From contig NZ_LGEK01000002.1 of NCBI RefSeq assembly GCF_001636615.1, positions 1 to 64,000 on the forward strand: a stretch of DNA of 64,000 nt. The letters run 5' to 3'. This DNA is from Mucilaginibacter sp. L294 (GTDB lineage: Bacteria; Bacteroidota; Bacteroidia; Sphingobacteriales; Sphingobacteriaceae). The notes below the pieces were generated by a model. The model was not told where the DNA came from. It was given only the letters and a program-made list of their open reading frames with translations, and made no database searches. Below, piece by piece: positions 19,705-28,267 of this stretch (within the stretch, counting starts at the first letter, position 1; each line of letters starts with the position of its first letter). Position numbers and translations under genes: made by a program.

Positions 19705-19755
19705 CTTGCGCTCGTCTGTGACGAGTGCTTAACATGGGTTAGCGATTATATCGCT
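19705..19755 (+). repeat. left end of the RAYT element: 28-bp repeat plus hairpin
   Basis: A 28-bp sequence (19705-19732, starting CTTGCGCTCGTC) with an internal imperfect palindrome is followed by the hairpin AGCGAT-TAT-ATCGCT (19741-19755). Read on the other strand, the hairpin is led by GTAG, as in classical REP sequences. The 28-bp part is the exact reverse complement of 20355-20382. Confidence 0.85.
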
Positions 19756-19776
19756 ACAATTATTATTTTTATAACC

Positions 19777-20358
19777 ATGTCACATCAGTATAGGGTCAGG
19801 GATCTCGAAGAAGTTTACTTTGTAACTTTTACAATAGTTGATTGGATAGACGTTTTTACAAGGCCTGCTTATAAGGAATTAATAATTGATTCGCTCAAGT
19901 ATTGCCAGCAAAATAAAGGACTTGAGTTATACGCCTATTGCTTAATGACGAATCATTTGCATTTATTAGTGTCGGCAAAGCTTCCGGCGAAACTTTCTGA
20001 TATTATTCGTGATTTTAAAAAACATACTAATAAGCAGATCATGAAACTAATGGAAACAGAGAATGAAAGCCGAAAGGACTGGATGATTTACAGGTTTCAG
20101 TATCATGCAAAGTATAATAATAGGATACAGGATTATAAAGTATGGCAAGATGGTTATCACGGAATAGCTTGTGATAAGCCGAATATCTTGCTTCAAAAGT
20201 TGGATTATATTCATGATAACCCCGTTAAAGCGGGGGTTGTTGCTTTGCCTGAATATTATTTATACAGTTCCGCGGCTAATTATGCAGGTGAAAAGGGCCT
20301 GCTTGATGTGTTGTTGTTGGATACAGGGTTTTACGTTGCAAACGTAAAACCCTATTAA
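19777..20358 (+). CDS. REP-associated tyrosine transposase (IS200/Y1 family, RAYT)
   Basis: 193 residues of the Y1 HUH transposase family. The HUH motif is H60-L-H62 in MTNHLHLLV. The C-terminal half carries the RAYT-like patterns VWQDGYHGI, LDYIHDNPVKAGVV and EYYLYSSAANY; the catalytic Tyr is probably in or near GYHGI, but this is not certain. Such enzymes nick and join single-stranded DNA at REP hairpins. The gene lies between perfect 28-bp inverted repeats, and the right repeat overlaps its stop codon. The last 9 codons form a 12-bp-stem hairpin (20326-20352) that is reused in a non-autonomous copy at 38.3 kb. Confidence 0.92.
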   Translation: MSHQYRVRDLEEVYFVTFTIVDWIDVFTRPAYKELIIDSLKYCQQNKGLELYAYCLMTNHLHLLVSAKLPAKLSDIIRDFKKHTNKQIMKLMETENESRKDWMIYRFQYHAKYNNRIQDYKVWQDGYHGIACDKPNILLQKLDYIHDNPVKAGVVALPEYYLYSSAANYAGEKGLLDVLLLDTGFYVANVKPY

Positions 20359-20382
20359 GCACTCGTCACAGACGAGCGCAAG
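20326..20382 (+). repeat. right end of the RAYT element: coding hairpin plus inverted 28-bp repeat
   Basis: A perfect 12-bp stem with GCA loop (20326-20337 with 20341-20352) lies inside the transposase 3' end. The 28-bp inverted repeat follows at 20355-20382 and contains the TAA stop (20356-20358). Confidence 0.85.
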
Positions 20383-20399
20383 GAATAAGCATGGTTACA

Positions 20400-20449
20400 T
20401 TGCGCTCGTTTACAACGAGCGCTTAATCTGGTTCAGCGATTGTATCGCT
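20400..20449 (+). repeat. additional REP copy beyond the RAYT right end
   Basis: The 9-bp palindrome GCGCTCGTT-TAC-AACGAGCGC (20402-20422) and the hairpin AGCGAT-TGT-ATCGCT (20435-20449) repeat the layout of the left end in the same orientation. It ends 4 bp before the stop codon of the convergent AsmA-like gene. Confidence 0.8.
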
Positions 20450-20453
20450 ACTA

Positions 20454-22262
20454 TTAACCCTTCTTCCCTTCCTTTTTCTTCTCCACTGCTTCTTTAAATT
20501 TCTTATTCTCTTTTTCTTTTTCCTTTACGGCTTTCTTAACAATCTTCTCCTGCTCTTTTTTGTCGTCGGTATCGGTTTGCTGGCTAAGTTTCTTTTCCTG
20601 GGCAGGGCCAACGCCCGCACAGTTTTTGATGCCGTTTAGCAGTACATGCCAAACCGTTTTAAAGAATGGGAAGTTGGCCGGGCGGATGTAAACCTCATTA
20701 GCAAGACGAGGTTTATTATTGCCATCGTCAGGGTTGTCGTGTTTTAAAATTACGGTATTGGCCAAGGCGCTGATGAGTGTTTTCTTAGTATAATCGGGGC
20801 GAAGTACATCAACCTTGAGGCCGTGATATAAAAAAGATACGGTGCCTTTTGAAAGCTTTTGCGTGCTGTGTACATCAAAATCAAAGCTATTTAATCGGCC
20901 CTCGGTTATCTTAACCATTGATAGCGGCATCAGTACAGGGTTAACGTCGCTCAGGTTCATGGGGGCAAGGTGGCCTTTGTAGGCATAGTTATAAGTAGCA
21001 TCGTTAAGGTTAAAAACAAAATGCAGATCGAGCTTTGCCTTACCCATAAAATAACTGGTAAGGTTGGCGGTGGCGATATTGTTCTTTTTTAACTTATCCG
21101 CACGGTTAGTGAGGTTAAGGAACCGCCCGGTGATATTGTCAAACTTTAAATGCCCGAATTTTTTTGATGTTTTGTTAAGCTGCGAGTACACAAAGTTCAT
21201 ATGCTTGAGATCGAGCGTGTCAATGTTCAACGTTATTTTAGCGGCGTGGCGAATGGCCCAATGCGGGAAGGTGACCAGCCTGTCGGTAGTTTGTAAAGGG
21301 CCGTTGTAATTACTAAAAACCTCGTAGTTGCCCTTATCTATCACCAGTTTTTTAATGTCGATACTTTGCGATTTTTGGTAAGTGATGTAATCAAAGTTTT
21401 TTAGCTGTACCGAATCAAGATGGAGGGTAAAACGGTCTTTTTTACTTTTCTGGAAAAACAAGGCATGATCTATCGGCTTAAGATCAAGCCCGGTAATGCT
21501 GAGATTTTTTGTCTGGGTTGAAAGCTTTACCGATTTAACTTTGAAGGTGTATAAACCATCGGCCGATTTGCTGCTGTAGTTCTTTAATTCGGTAGTAACA
21601 TCCTTACAATATAAAAAGCGCGTGGTATCCGTTTGGGAAGCAGAATCTATCAGCAAGTCGGTAGCCTTAACATCCATTTCTTTCAGTTCGGATACTGCGA
21701 GTTTAGGTCCGGTATAGTTTTTCTGTTTATAGTTTATGTTGGTAAAAAGTATTTCGCCTATGTGTACCAGTTTAAAGCTTTTTGCTATTTTTTGATATAA
21801 AGAGCGCTTGTCCTTTTTAGCGGTATCAGTATCCTTATCGGTGTACTTGCTTATTTGTATTTCGGGTTCATTCAACGCAATGCGGCCAACGTTTAGTTTC
21901 TTTTTAAAATAAAGCTCAAAAGGGTGAGCGTTTGATACCACCAGGCGTTTTACATGTAACTCATATAAGCTGCCCGGTGCATCGCCGCGCTTTTTCATTT
22001 GGTTGTAAACAGCGGTGTCGGGCTTAAAGATAATATCGTACAATACGGCTTTACCTTGCAGCACGTTCAGGTCAATGTCACTGTAGTTGATGGTGTATAA
22101 GCTGTCGGTGCCTTTTAATACGGCTTCTTTAAGTTTGGCCGAAAGTTTTGGGGCTAAAAAGCTATTAATAAATAATACGGACACTATGGTAAGCAGTACT
22201 AAAGCACCAATTACTATCAGCAGTATTTTTTGCCAGCGGTGTTTAAAAAATGTAGTTGCCAT
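20454..22262 (-). CDS. AsmA-like membrane-anchored protein
   Basis: 602 residues from the ATG at 22262. A signal-anchor helix (about 12-35, ILLIVIGALVLLTIVSVLFI) precedes a long beta-rich periplasmic region with AsmA/DUF748-type statements such as INYSDIDLNVLQGKAVLYDI near residue 55. A very basic/acidic Lys-Glu tail occupies the last 50 residues. AsmA-like proteins bridge the envelope and affect lipid or outer-membrane assembly; that role is an inference here. A further in-frame ATG at 22412 was rejected because it overlaps the miaB start and its promoter and would place 50 unconserved residues before the anchor. Its 3' end abuts a REP hairpin. Confidence 0.65.
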   Translation of the reverse strand: MATTFFKHRWQKILLIVIGALVLLTIVSVLFINSFLAPKLSAKLKEAVLKGTDSLYTINYSDIDLNVLQGKAVLYDIIFKPDTAVYNQMKKRGDAPGSLYELHVKRLVVSNAHPFELYFKKKLNVGRIALNEPEIQISKYTDKDTDTAKKDKRSLYQKIAKSFKLVHIGEILFTNINYKQKNYTGPKLAVSELKEMDVKATDLLIDSASQTDTTRFLYCKDVTTELKNYSSKSADGLYTFKVKSVKLSTQTKNLSITGLDLKPIDHALFFQKSKKDRFTLHLDSVQLKNFDYITYQKSQSIDIKKLVIDKGNYEVFSNYNGPLQTTDRLVTFPHWAIRHAAKITLNIDTLDLKHMNFVYSQLNKTSKKFGHLKFDNITGRFLNLTNRADKLKKNNIATANLTSYFMGKAKLDLHFVFNLNDATYNYAYKGHLAPMNLSDVNPVLMPLSMVKITEGRLNSFDFDVHSTQKLSKGTVSFLYHGLKVDVLRPDYTKKTLISALANTVILKHDNPDDGNNKPRLANEVYIRPANFPFFKTVWHVLLNGIKNCAGVGPAQEKKLSQQTDTDDKKEQEKIVKKAVKEKEKENKKFKEAVEKKKEGKKG

Positions 22263-22381
22263 GCTTTGCTCGCTTGTTTTATGTTTTAGCGACCTTGATG
22301 GCGGCTTGTTGTATATATAACAACAGAAAACGAAAATTGTTAAACGCTGACAAACTGTCACCTCATTATATAAAAATTGTG

Positions 22382-22389
22382 TATTTTTG
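22382..22389 (+). promoter_or_regulatory. TAnnTTTG promoter element for miaB
   Basis: TATTTTTG matches the consensus, 16 bases before the miaB ATG at 22406. Confidence 0.6.
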
Positions 22390-22405
22390 CGGTTCAATTT
22401 TTTAG

Positions 22406-23860
22406 ATGACAATGGATTTGCTTATACCGGATAAAGTGCATGATGAGACCAGGCAGGGCGAGGCTTTAATTTTAGAGCCTGTTGGTAAACAAAATGGCCG
22501 TAAGCTTTATATAGAAAGCTATGGCTGTGCCATGAACTTCTCTGACAGTGAGATAGTAGCTTCGATATTGGCCGAAAAGGGTTTTGAAACAACTTCAGAT
22601 TTTAACAATGCCGATGTTATTTTCATCAACACCTGCTCGATACGTGAAAACGCAGAGGTGCGCGTGCGTAACCGTCTGAAAGAATTTGCAGGCGCTAAAT
22701 TCAGAAACCCCGGTATGGTGGTTGGCGTGTTGGGCTGCATGGCCGAGCGCTTAAAAGCCAAATTTTTAGAAGAAGAAAAACTGGTTGACGTTGTTGTAGG
22801 CCCTGATGCTTACCGCGACCTGCCAAACTTAATAGAGCAGGTTGATGGTGGCCAGCGTGCGGTTAACGTACTATTGAGCCGCGAGGAAACCTATGCAGAT
22901 ATCAGCCCGGTGCGTTTAAACAGCAATGGCATTAATGCCTTTGTATCTATTATGCGTGGCTGCGATAACATGTGTTCGTTTTGCGTGGTGCCGTTTACCC
23001 GTGGCCGCGAGCGCAGTCGTGATGCACACTCGGTTGTGGCCGAATGTAAAGACCTGTTTGATAAAGGCTACCGCGAGGTAACTTTGTTAGGGCAAAATGT
23101 GGATTCATACAAATGGAGCGGTCAGTTAGCTGAGGGCGCTGAGCCGTTAGCCGTTGGCGATGAAATTACTGTGGTAAACTTTGCCAACCTTTTAGAGATG
23201 GTAGCATTGGTTAGTCCGGATTTGCGTGTACGTTTCTCAACATCGCACCCAAAAGATATTACAGACGAGGTATTACATACCATTGCCCAATACGAGAATA
23301 TTTGCAACTACATACACCTGCCGGTACAAAGCGGTAACAGCCGGATACTTGATATCATGAACCGCACTTACGACCGCGATTGGTACATTAACCGTATTGA
23401 TGCCATCCGCAGGATAATACCCGGCTGTGCTATCTCAACAGATGTGATCACCGGGTTTTGTACCGAAACAGACGAGGAGCATAACGATACTGTAAGCATG
23501 ATGGATTATGTAAAATATGATTTTGCCTACATGTTTAAATACAGCGAAAGGCCCGGCACTTTAGCCGCCAAACGCTACGCGGATGATATCCCTGAAGAAA
23601 TAAAACAAAAGCGCCTGGCACAAATTGTAGCCAAGCAGCAGGAATATTCGTTTTACCGCATGCAGGCACGTATAGGTAAGGTAGAAAAAGTACTGATAGA
23701 AGGCTTCTCCAAAAAATCTGACAAGGACTATTGCGGCCGCAGCGATCAAAACGCGATGGTAATATTCCCGGTAAGTGAAAATTATAAACCAGGCCAGTAC
23801 GTAAACGTGTTGGTAGAAAGAACGACATCGGCAACGCTGATCGGAACTATTGTAGAATAG
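22406..23860 (+). CDS. miaB: tRNA-2-methylthio-N6-dimethylallyladenosine synthase
   Basis: 484 residues. A radical-SAM methylthiotransferase that adds a methylthio group to i6A37 in tRNAs reading U-starting codons. The N-terminal MTTase domain has its Cys ligands in [11 protein letters not shown] (Cys41), NTCSIREN and [11 protein letters not shown]. The radical-SAM cluster is Cys186-x3-Cys190-x2-Cys193 ([19 protein letters not shown]). A C-terminal TRAM domain covers about 415-484. It binds two 4Fe-4S clusters. It is transcribed divergently from the AsmA-like gene and followed by the sigma-54 regulator gene after 80 bp. Confidence 0.96.
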   Translation: MTMDLLIPDKVHDETRQGEALILEPVGKQNGRKLYIESYGCAMNFSDSEIVASILAEKGFETTSDFNNADVIFINTCSIRENAEVRVRNRLKEFAGAKFRNPGMVVGVLGCMAERLKAKFLEEEKLVDVVVGPDAYRDLPNLIEQVDGGQRAVNVLLSREETYADISPVRLNSNGINAFVSIMRGCDNMCSFCVVPFTRGRERSRDAHSVVAECKDLFDKGYREVTLLGQNVDSYKWSGQLAEGAEPLAVGDEITVVNFANLLEMVALVSPDLRVRFSTSHPKDITDEVLHTIAQYENICNYIHLPVQSGNSRILDIMNRTYDRDWYINRIDAIRRIIPGCAISTDVITGFCTETDEEHNDTVSMMDYVKYDFAYMFKYSERPGTLAAKRYADDIPEEIKQKRLAQIVAKQQEYSFYRMQARIGKVEKVLIEGFSKKSDKDYCGRSDQNAMVIFPVSENYKPGQYVNVLVERTTSATLIGTIVE

Positions 23861-23940
23861 GGGCAGGATTTAATTGAGCGCAGTTTGGTGAGATTAAAAC
23901 CACTCACCTAACTAACTCAATCAACCACTCACTAACAAAT

Positions 23941-25188
23941 ATGGATATTCAAGAAATCAAACAACGCTTTGGAATCATCGGCAACTCGCCGTTGTTGAAC
24001 AGGGCTATAAATATTGCAAACCAGGTTGCACCTACTGATATCTCGGTATTAATTACCGGCGAGAGTGGTAGCGGTAAGGAGGTTTTTTCGCACATCATCC
24101 ACCAGATGAGCCCGCGCAAGCATGGGCCGTTTATAGCGGTTAACTGCGGTGCCATACCCGAGGGGACAATCGATTCGGAACTTTTCGGGCACGAAAAAGG
24201 CGCCTATACTGGTGCCATAGGCGAACGTAAAGGTTATTTTGAAACCGTTAATGGCGGTACAATATTCCTTGACGAAATTGCCGAAATGCCTTTAGGTACA
24301 CAGGCGCGCTTGCTGCGTGTGTTAGAATCCGGCCAGTACATCAGGGTGGGTTCATCAAAGGTCGAGAAAACCAACGTGCGTGTAATAGCGGCAACCAATG
24401 TGGATGTTTACGATGCGGTAAAAGCCGGTAAATTTCGTGAGGACCTTTACTATCGTTTAAACACCGTGCCGTTAAAAATTCCGCCATTGCGCGAAAGGAA
24501 GGAAGATATATTCCTGCTGTTCCGGAAATTCACGTCAGATTTTACCGATAAATACCGTACCCCGCCCATTCAACTGGATGATGAAGCGCAACAGGTGCTT
24601 ATCAATTATTCGTGGCCGGGTAACGTTAGGCAATTAAAGAACATGGCTGAGCAACTGGCCGTTTTAGAGCGCGACAGGGTGATAACCGCCGCAACTTTGC
24701 TTACTTACATTCCACACGAAACCGGCAGAAGCAACCTGCCTATGCGGTTAGACAATCAGCCTAAAGAAGATTTCTCTGAAAGGGATATCCTGTACAAGGT
24801 ACTGTTTGATATGAAACGCGATATGGTGGAGCTGAAAAAGCTGGTGGCCGAAATTATTGAGCATGGCGGCGTGAGTAAAAATTTTCAGCATAACTCGCCG
24901 GCGCTTACGCAGTTATACCGCGATATTGAACTGCCATCGGTTAATAATCACGAAACACAATTTACCTTGCAGCAGCCCGTTAACAATAGCGTTGGCAACA
25001 ATAATACAGATTACAACATAACACACGAAGCCGAAGAGGTGGAGGAATCGTTATCGTTGATAGAAAAAGAGTCTGACCTGATACGCAAGGCGTTAAAAAA
25101 GCATAAAGGCAAACGTAAGCTGGCTGCTAATGAACTGGGGATATCAGAAAGAACTTTATATCGTAAAATAAAAGAATTAGATTTATAG
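23941..25188 (+). CDS. sigma-54-dependent transcriptional activator (no receiver domain)
   Basis: 415 residues. The AAA+ domain fills about 10-240, with Walker A GESGSGKE at 40-47 and the sigma-54 contact loop GAYTGA at 87-92. A Walker B-like GGTIFLDEIAE follows, and a Fis-type HTH lies at about 375-415 (KLAANELGISERTLYRKIKEL). There is no N-terminal sensory or receiver domain, so activity is presumably set by partner proteins, ligands or expression level. It is followed at once by lptE (7 bp). Place and neighbours suggest an envelope-related regulon, which is inference only. Confidence 0.9.
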   Translation: MDIQEIKQRFGIIGNSPLLNRAINIANQVAPTDISVLITGESGSGKEVFSHIIHQMSPRKHGPFIAVNCGAIPEGTIDSELFGHEKGAYTGAIGERKGYFETVNGGTIFLDEIAEMPLGTQARLLRVLESGQYIRVGSSKVEKTNVRVIAATNVDVYDAVKAGKFREDLYYRLNTVPLKIPPLRERKEDIFLLFRKFTSDFTDKYRTPPIQLDDEAQQVLINYSWPGNVRQLKNMAEQLAVLERDRVITAATLLTYIPHETGRSNLPMRLDNQPKEDFSERDILYKVLFDMKRDMVELKKLVAEIIEHGGVSKNFQHNSPALTQLYRDIELPSVNNHETQFTLQQPVNNSVGNNNTDYNITHEAEEVEESLSLIEKESDLIRKALKKHKGKRKLAANELGISERTLYRKIKELDL

Positions 25189-25195
25189 GGAACAA

Positions 25196-25723
25196 ATGAG
25201 GAAGAGGCTATTTTTAAGTTTATTGGTATTGGGCACGGTAGTTATGTTATTTAACTCATGCGCCTACAAGTTGTCGCTTAACGGCGCTTCTATCCCGGCC
25301 GACCTGAAGACCATCGATATTCAATTTTTTGAGAATAACGCGCAACTGGTGGTGCCTACCTTAAGCCAAACCTTTACAGAGGCGTTAAAAAGCAGGATAC
25401 GTTCACAAACAAGTATCAGCATTGTAAGGGGCGAGGCTAACGCTACCATGAGCGGTGCTATAACAGGCTACAGCATTGCACCGGTTTCTATACAGGCAAC
25501 CAATAGTAACGTTGCGCCAATTGCCGGAGCAAGCCGTTTAACCATAACAGTTAGTGTAAAATATGTTTATGATGCCGATAAAAAGCTTAGTTTTGAGGAA
25601 TCGTTCACTAAATATGCGGAATTTAAAGGTGATAGCGCATCGCAGGAACAAACTTTGATACCGGAAATTGTTAAACAATTAACCGACGATATTTTTAACA
25701 GGGCTTTTGCCAATTGGAATTGA
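25196..25723 (+). CDS. lptE: LptE family LPS-assembly lipoprotein (Bacteroidota type)
   Basis: 175 residues. A lipoprotein signal ends at Cys22 (LFNSC). The body (YKLSLNGASIPADLKTIDIQFFENNAQLVVPTLSQTFTEAL) fits the LptE/RlpB family, in which LptE plugs the LptD barrel to place lipopolysaccharide in the outer leaflet. Length is normal. It lies between the sigma-54 regulator and an acidic unknown protein, all in one direction with short gaps. Confidence 0.88.
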   Translation: MRKRLFLSLLVLGTVVMLFNSCAYKLSLNGASIPADLKTIDIQFFENNAQLVVPTLSQTFTEALKSRIRSQTSISIVRGEANATMSGAITGYSIAPVSIQATNSNVAPIAGASRLTITVSVKYVYDADKKLSFEESFTKYAEFKGDSASQEQTLIPEIVKQLTDDIFNRAFANWN

Positions 25724-25744
25724 TAAGATATTTTTTAAACCAGC

Positions 25745-27319
25745 GTGGATCAATACGTAGATAACAGGCAGAAAGAGATTTTATGGAGCATATTGGCCAA
25801 CCCGGCTGATAATGGCGCATCATATGCACAAAGCCTGGAGCGCCTGGTACATGAAAACCCGCAAAGCGGCATTTTGCAGGTGTTGTATGCACGTGCCGGC
25901 GATAAACAACAATTAAACAAAGCAGCGGTTTATTTTAACCCGCGCACCTTATATAAGCTGGTCAATTACCCCGGAGACCTGGCAACAGTTGACGGGGCCG
26001 GCATTAACTACTCATTGGGGAATGTTACCGAACCTTCAGCTTATTCTAAAATAGATACTACTGCCGATACTGTTATTGTTGATGAGGAAGCAGAAGTGCA
26101 GGCCATTGATACGGTACAGGATGAAGCCATCCTTACAGAAGACAATAACACCGATGAGGCTGTTGCCGAACCTACAGAAGAAATTGCGGCCAATAATAGT
26201 TCAGAGCCTTCGGTAACCGAACCTGAGGAAGTTATAACCGAAGAAATAGCTGATGAGCCTGTTTCAGTTCAAGGCCCACAGGTAGAACAAGAACCAGCAT
26301 TAACGCCGGAAATTGAAAATGAACAGCAGCCCGTTGCAGATACTCCTGAACAAAACATAACGGAGGAAACCTACCAGCGTAATTCAAGGTTCCCTAAAAG
26401 GGAAGTGCCGGATAATACGATACCAGAACCTGAATACCCGGCGCAGCAGCAGGATATTGAGGATGATGTGTATGACGAAATTGTAAGTATAGACGATATT
26501 GGCTTTGAGGCAATAGCTAATGAAGATGCTGCCGCGCCTTTAACAGAAGCCCGCTTTAGCGACCCGACAGTAGAAACAGGCCCCGAGGAAGAAGAAGCAT
26601 CGGCTGTGCTTTTCCATCAGCCGGAAGGAGTTGTGGAACCGGCAACAGATCATACAAAAACAATAGAACAGGAAGACCGCCTGATATTAGGTGGCATAGT
26701 AAATGCCGATTACCTGTCGTTTGATAAAAAGCTGGACGAACTGCGTAATACCGCGCCTGCCGAAACGGCAAAGCCCCAACCCGAAACACAGGAAGTATCG
26801 CGTTACGATGATGATAAAATGCCATACTCTTTTATGTGGTGGCTTAACAAAACCCGTAAGGAGCACGCGGAAAATTTACAGCCTTACGCAACAGTGTTGA
26901 GCCCTGCAGAAAAAACAGGCGAAACTACCAGGCGGCCAAAAGCTGCCGACGAACTGCAACATCAGTACTACGAGAATATATTCAGCCTTACTTCAGTAAG
27001 TGGGGTCGACCGGGAAACCGACCCGGCAGAGGTAGCATTTGACCCAAACAAAAAAGAGGATATTATTATAGAACGCTTTATTCATACCGAGCCGCAGATA
27101 AAACCACTTTCGGCAGATAAATTGGATAATGAGAATAAGGCGAAAAAAAGCTCGGAAGACCAGGACTATTTTGTGACCGAAACACTGGCCCGCATTTATA
27201 CCGACCAGATGCTATATCATAAGGCGATAGCTACTTATAAAAAATTGCTATTGAAATATCCGGAAAAAAAGCTTTACTTTGCAGCCCAGATTGAACAGTT
27301 AGAAAAGAAAACCAATTGA
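25745..27319 (+). CDS. acidic low-complexity protein with C-terminal TPR-like helices, unknown
   Basis: 524 residues starting at GTG 25745. A short structured N-terminus (about 1-95, with a helical repeat-like segment) is followed by a long Glu/Asp/Pro/Thr-rich region (about 105-340) that is probably disordered. A conserved-looking block MPYSFMWWLNKTRKEHAENLQPYA lies at about 359-382. A C-terminal helix pair (about 475-520, ETLARIYTDQMLYHKAIATYKKLLLKYP) resembles one TPR. There is no signal peptide or membrane segment, so it is probably cytoplasmic. It sits between lptE and secG, 12 bp before secG. No function can be named. Confidence 0.7.
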   Translation: MDQYVDNRQKEILWSILANPADNGASYAQSLERLVHENPQSGILQVLYARAGDKQQLNKAAVYFNPRTLYKLVNYPGDLATVDGAGINYSLGNVTEPSAYSKIDTTADTVIVDEEAEVQAIDTVQDEAILTEDNNTDEAVAEPTEEIAANNSSEPSVTEPEEVITEEIADEPVSVQGPQVEQEPALTPEIENEQQPVADTPEQNITEETYQRNSRFPKREVPDNTIPEPEYPAQQQDIEDDVYDEIVSIDDIGFEAIANEDAAAPLTEARFSDPTVETGPEEEEASAVLFHQPEGVVEPATDHTKTIEQEDRLILGGIVNADYLSFDKKLDELRNTAPAETAKPQPETQEVSRYDDDKMPYSFMWWLNKTRKEHAENLQPYATVLSPAEKTGETTRRPKAADELQHQYYENIFSLTSVSGVDRETDPAEVAFDPNKKEDIIIERFIHTEPQIKPLSADKLDNENKAKKSSEDQDYFVTETLARIYTDQMLYHKAIATYKKLLLKYPEKKLYFAAQIEQLEKKTN

Positions 27320-27331
27320 TATAATAAAGAA

Positions 27332-27691
27332 ATGTATTTAGTATTGATCGTCATCACGATAATTTTATGTGTCCTTTTAGGGCTTATCGTATTAATCCAA
27401 AACCCAAAAGGTGGCGGTTTAGCTTCAAATTTTTCAGGTTCGTCTCAATTAATGGGCGTACAAAAAACCGGCGACTTTTTAGAAAAAGGTACCTGGGTGC
27501 TGGCTATCAGCATTATGGTATTATCGCTTATCATCAATGTATCTGTTAAAGGCGGCGCGCAAAAAAGCGAAGACCCGCAACAGATGGAGTTAATTAGAAA
27601 AGCATCTAAACCATCTGCGGCACCTGCAACAGCGCCGTTAAACGTGCCTGCAACTACACCTGCACCGACGCAGACTACTCCTAAAAAGTAA
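27332..27691 (+). CDS. secG: preprotein translocase subunit SecG
   Basis: 119 residues. Two membrane helices (about 2-22 and 52-72) flank the conserved loop LIQNPKGGGLASNFSGSSQLMGVQ, followed by a Pro/Ala/Thr-rich tail. SecG assists SecYE and SecA in protein export at the inner membrane. It is the last gene of the run from the sigma-54 regulator; a strong terminator follows. Confidence 0.94.
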   Translation: MYLVLIVITIILCVLLGLIVLIQNPKGGGLASNFSGSSQLMGVQKTGDFLEKGTWVLAISIMVLSLIINVSVKGGAQKSEDPQQMELIRKASKPSAAPATAPLNVPATTPAPTQTTPKK

Positions 27692-27711
27692 TAAGCATAT
27701 AAGCATATACA

Positions 27712-27744
27712 AAAGGCTTTGGACTATCCTCCAAAGCCTTTTTT
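27712..27744 (+). terminator. Rho-independent terminator after secG
   Basis: A 12-bp perfect stem (27712-27723 with 27730-27741), 6-base loop, followed by T residues. Confidence 0.9.
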
Positions 27745-27838
27745 GCTGAAATTGGGTTAACTGCCATGATGGCACCTGGCCCGAAAATAAAAACCAATAG
27801 GTTGTAACCTTACCCCTAAAAGGTGACAATTGAACAGT

Positions 27839-27880
27839 AATTATGCCAATAAGGAAATATATTACCTGCTTGGCATAATT
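27839..27880 (+). promoter_or_regulatory. 11-bp inverted repeat upstream of groES
   Basis: AATTATGCCAA (27839-27849) and its perfect complement TTGGCATAATT (27870-27880) are separated by 20 bases, 55 bp before groES. No CIRCE element and no TAnnTTTG promoter are seen in this gap, so this may be the operator of another heat-shock control system or a leader stem. Function is inferred from position only. Confidence 0.45.
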
Positions 27881-27934
27881 GATGTGAAAACCATATACGA
27901 AAACTTAAAATTTTAAAATTCAAATAGTATTACT

Positions 27935-28228
27935 ATGTCATTAAACATTAAACCCCTTGCGGATAGAGTGGTTGTTGAAGCCGCTGCTGCAGAAACCAAA
28001 ACCGCTTCTGGTATTTACATTCCTGAAACTGCACAGGAGAAACCACAAAAAGGAACTATAGTGGCTGTAGGCCCGGGCAAGTATGCTGATGTATCAGGCA
28101 CACTTATACCAATGACCACCAAAATTGGTGATGCTATTTTGTACGGAAAATATGCAGGTACCGAAATTAACATCGACGGTAAAGAATACCTGATCATGCG
28201 CGAATCTGACATTTACGCAGTATTATAA
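27935..28228 (+). CDS. groES: co-chaperonin GroES
   Basis: 97 residues, normal length. GroES family features: N-terminal strand NIKPLADRVVVE, mobile loop about residues 17-33 (AAAETKTASGIYIPETA), and the GKYAGTEINIDGKEYLIMRESDIYAVL C-terminus. It forms the heptameric lid of GroEL. It starts the groES-groEL operon with a 39-bp gap. It has its own control region after the secG terminator. Confidence 0.97.
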   Translation: MSLNIKPLADRVVVEAAAAETKTASGIYIPETAQEKPQKGTIVAVGPGKYADVSGTLIPMTTKIGDAILYGKYAGTEINIDGKEYLIMRESDIYAVL

Positions 28229-28267
28229 TTTAGAAAATCATTAACTCAAAAATTCAAAGTATATATA

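Noticed and set aside
22263-22412. N-terminal extension of the AsmA-like protein
   Set aside because: The added 50 residues run into the miaB promoter and start and precede a normal signal-anchor beginning at the ATG at 22262.
27770-27775. TGGCAC as a sigma-54 -24 element upstream of groES
   Set aside because: The matching -12 TTGC at the right spacing is missing, so it is not a credible sigma-54 promoter despite the nearby activator gene.
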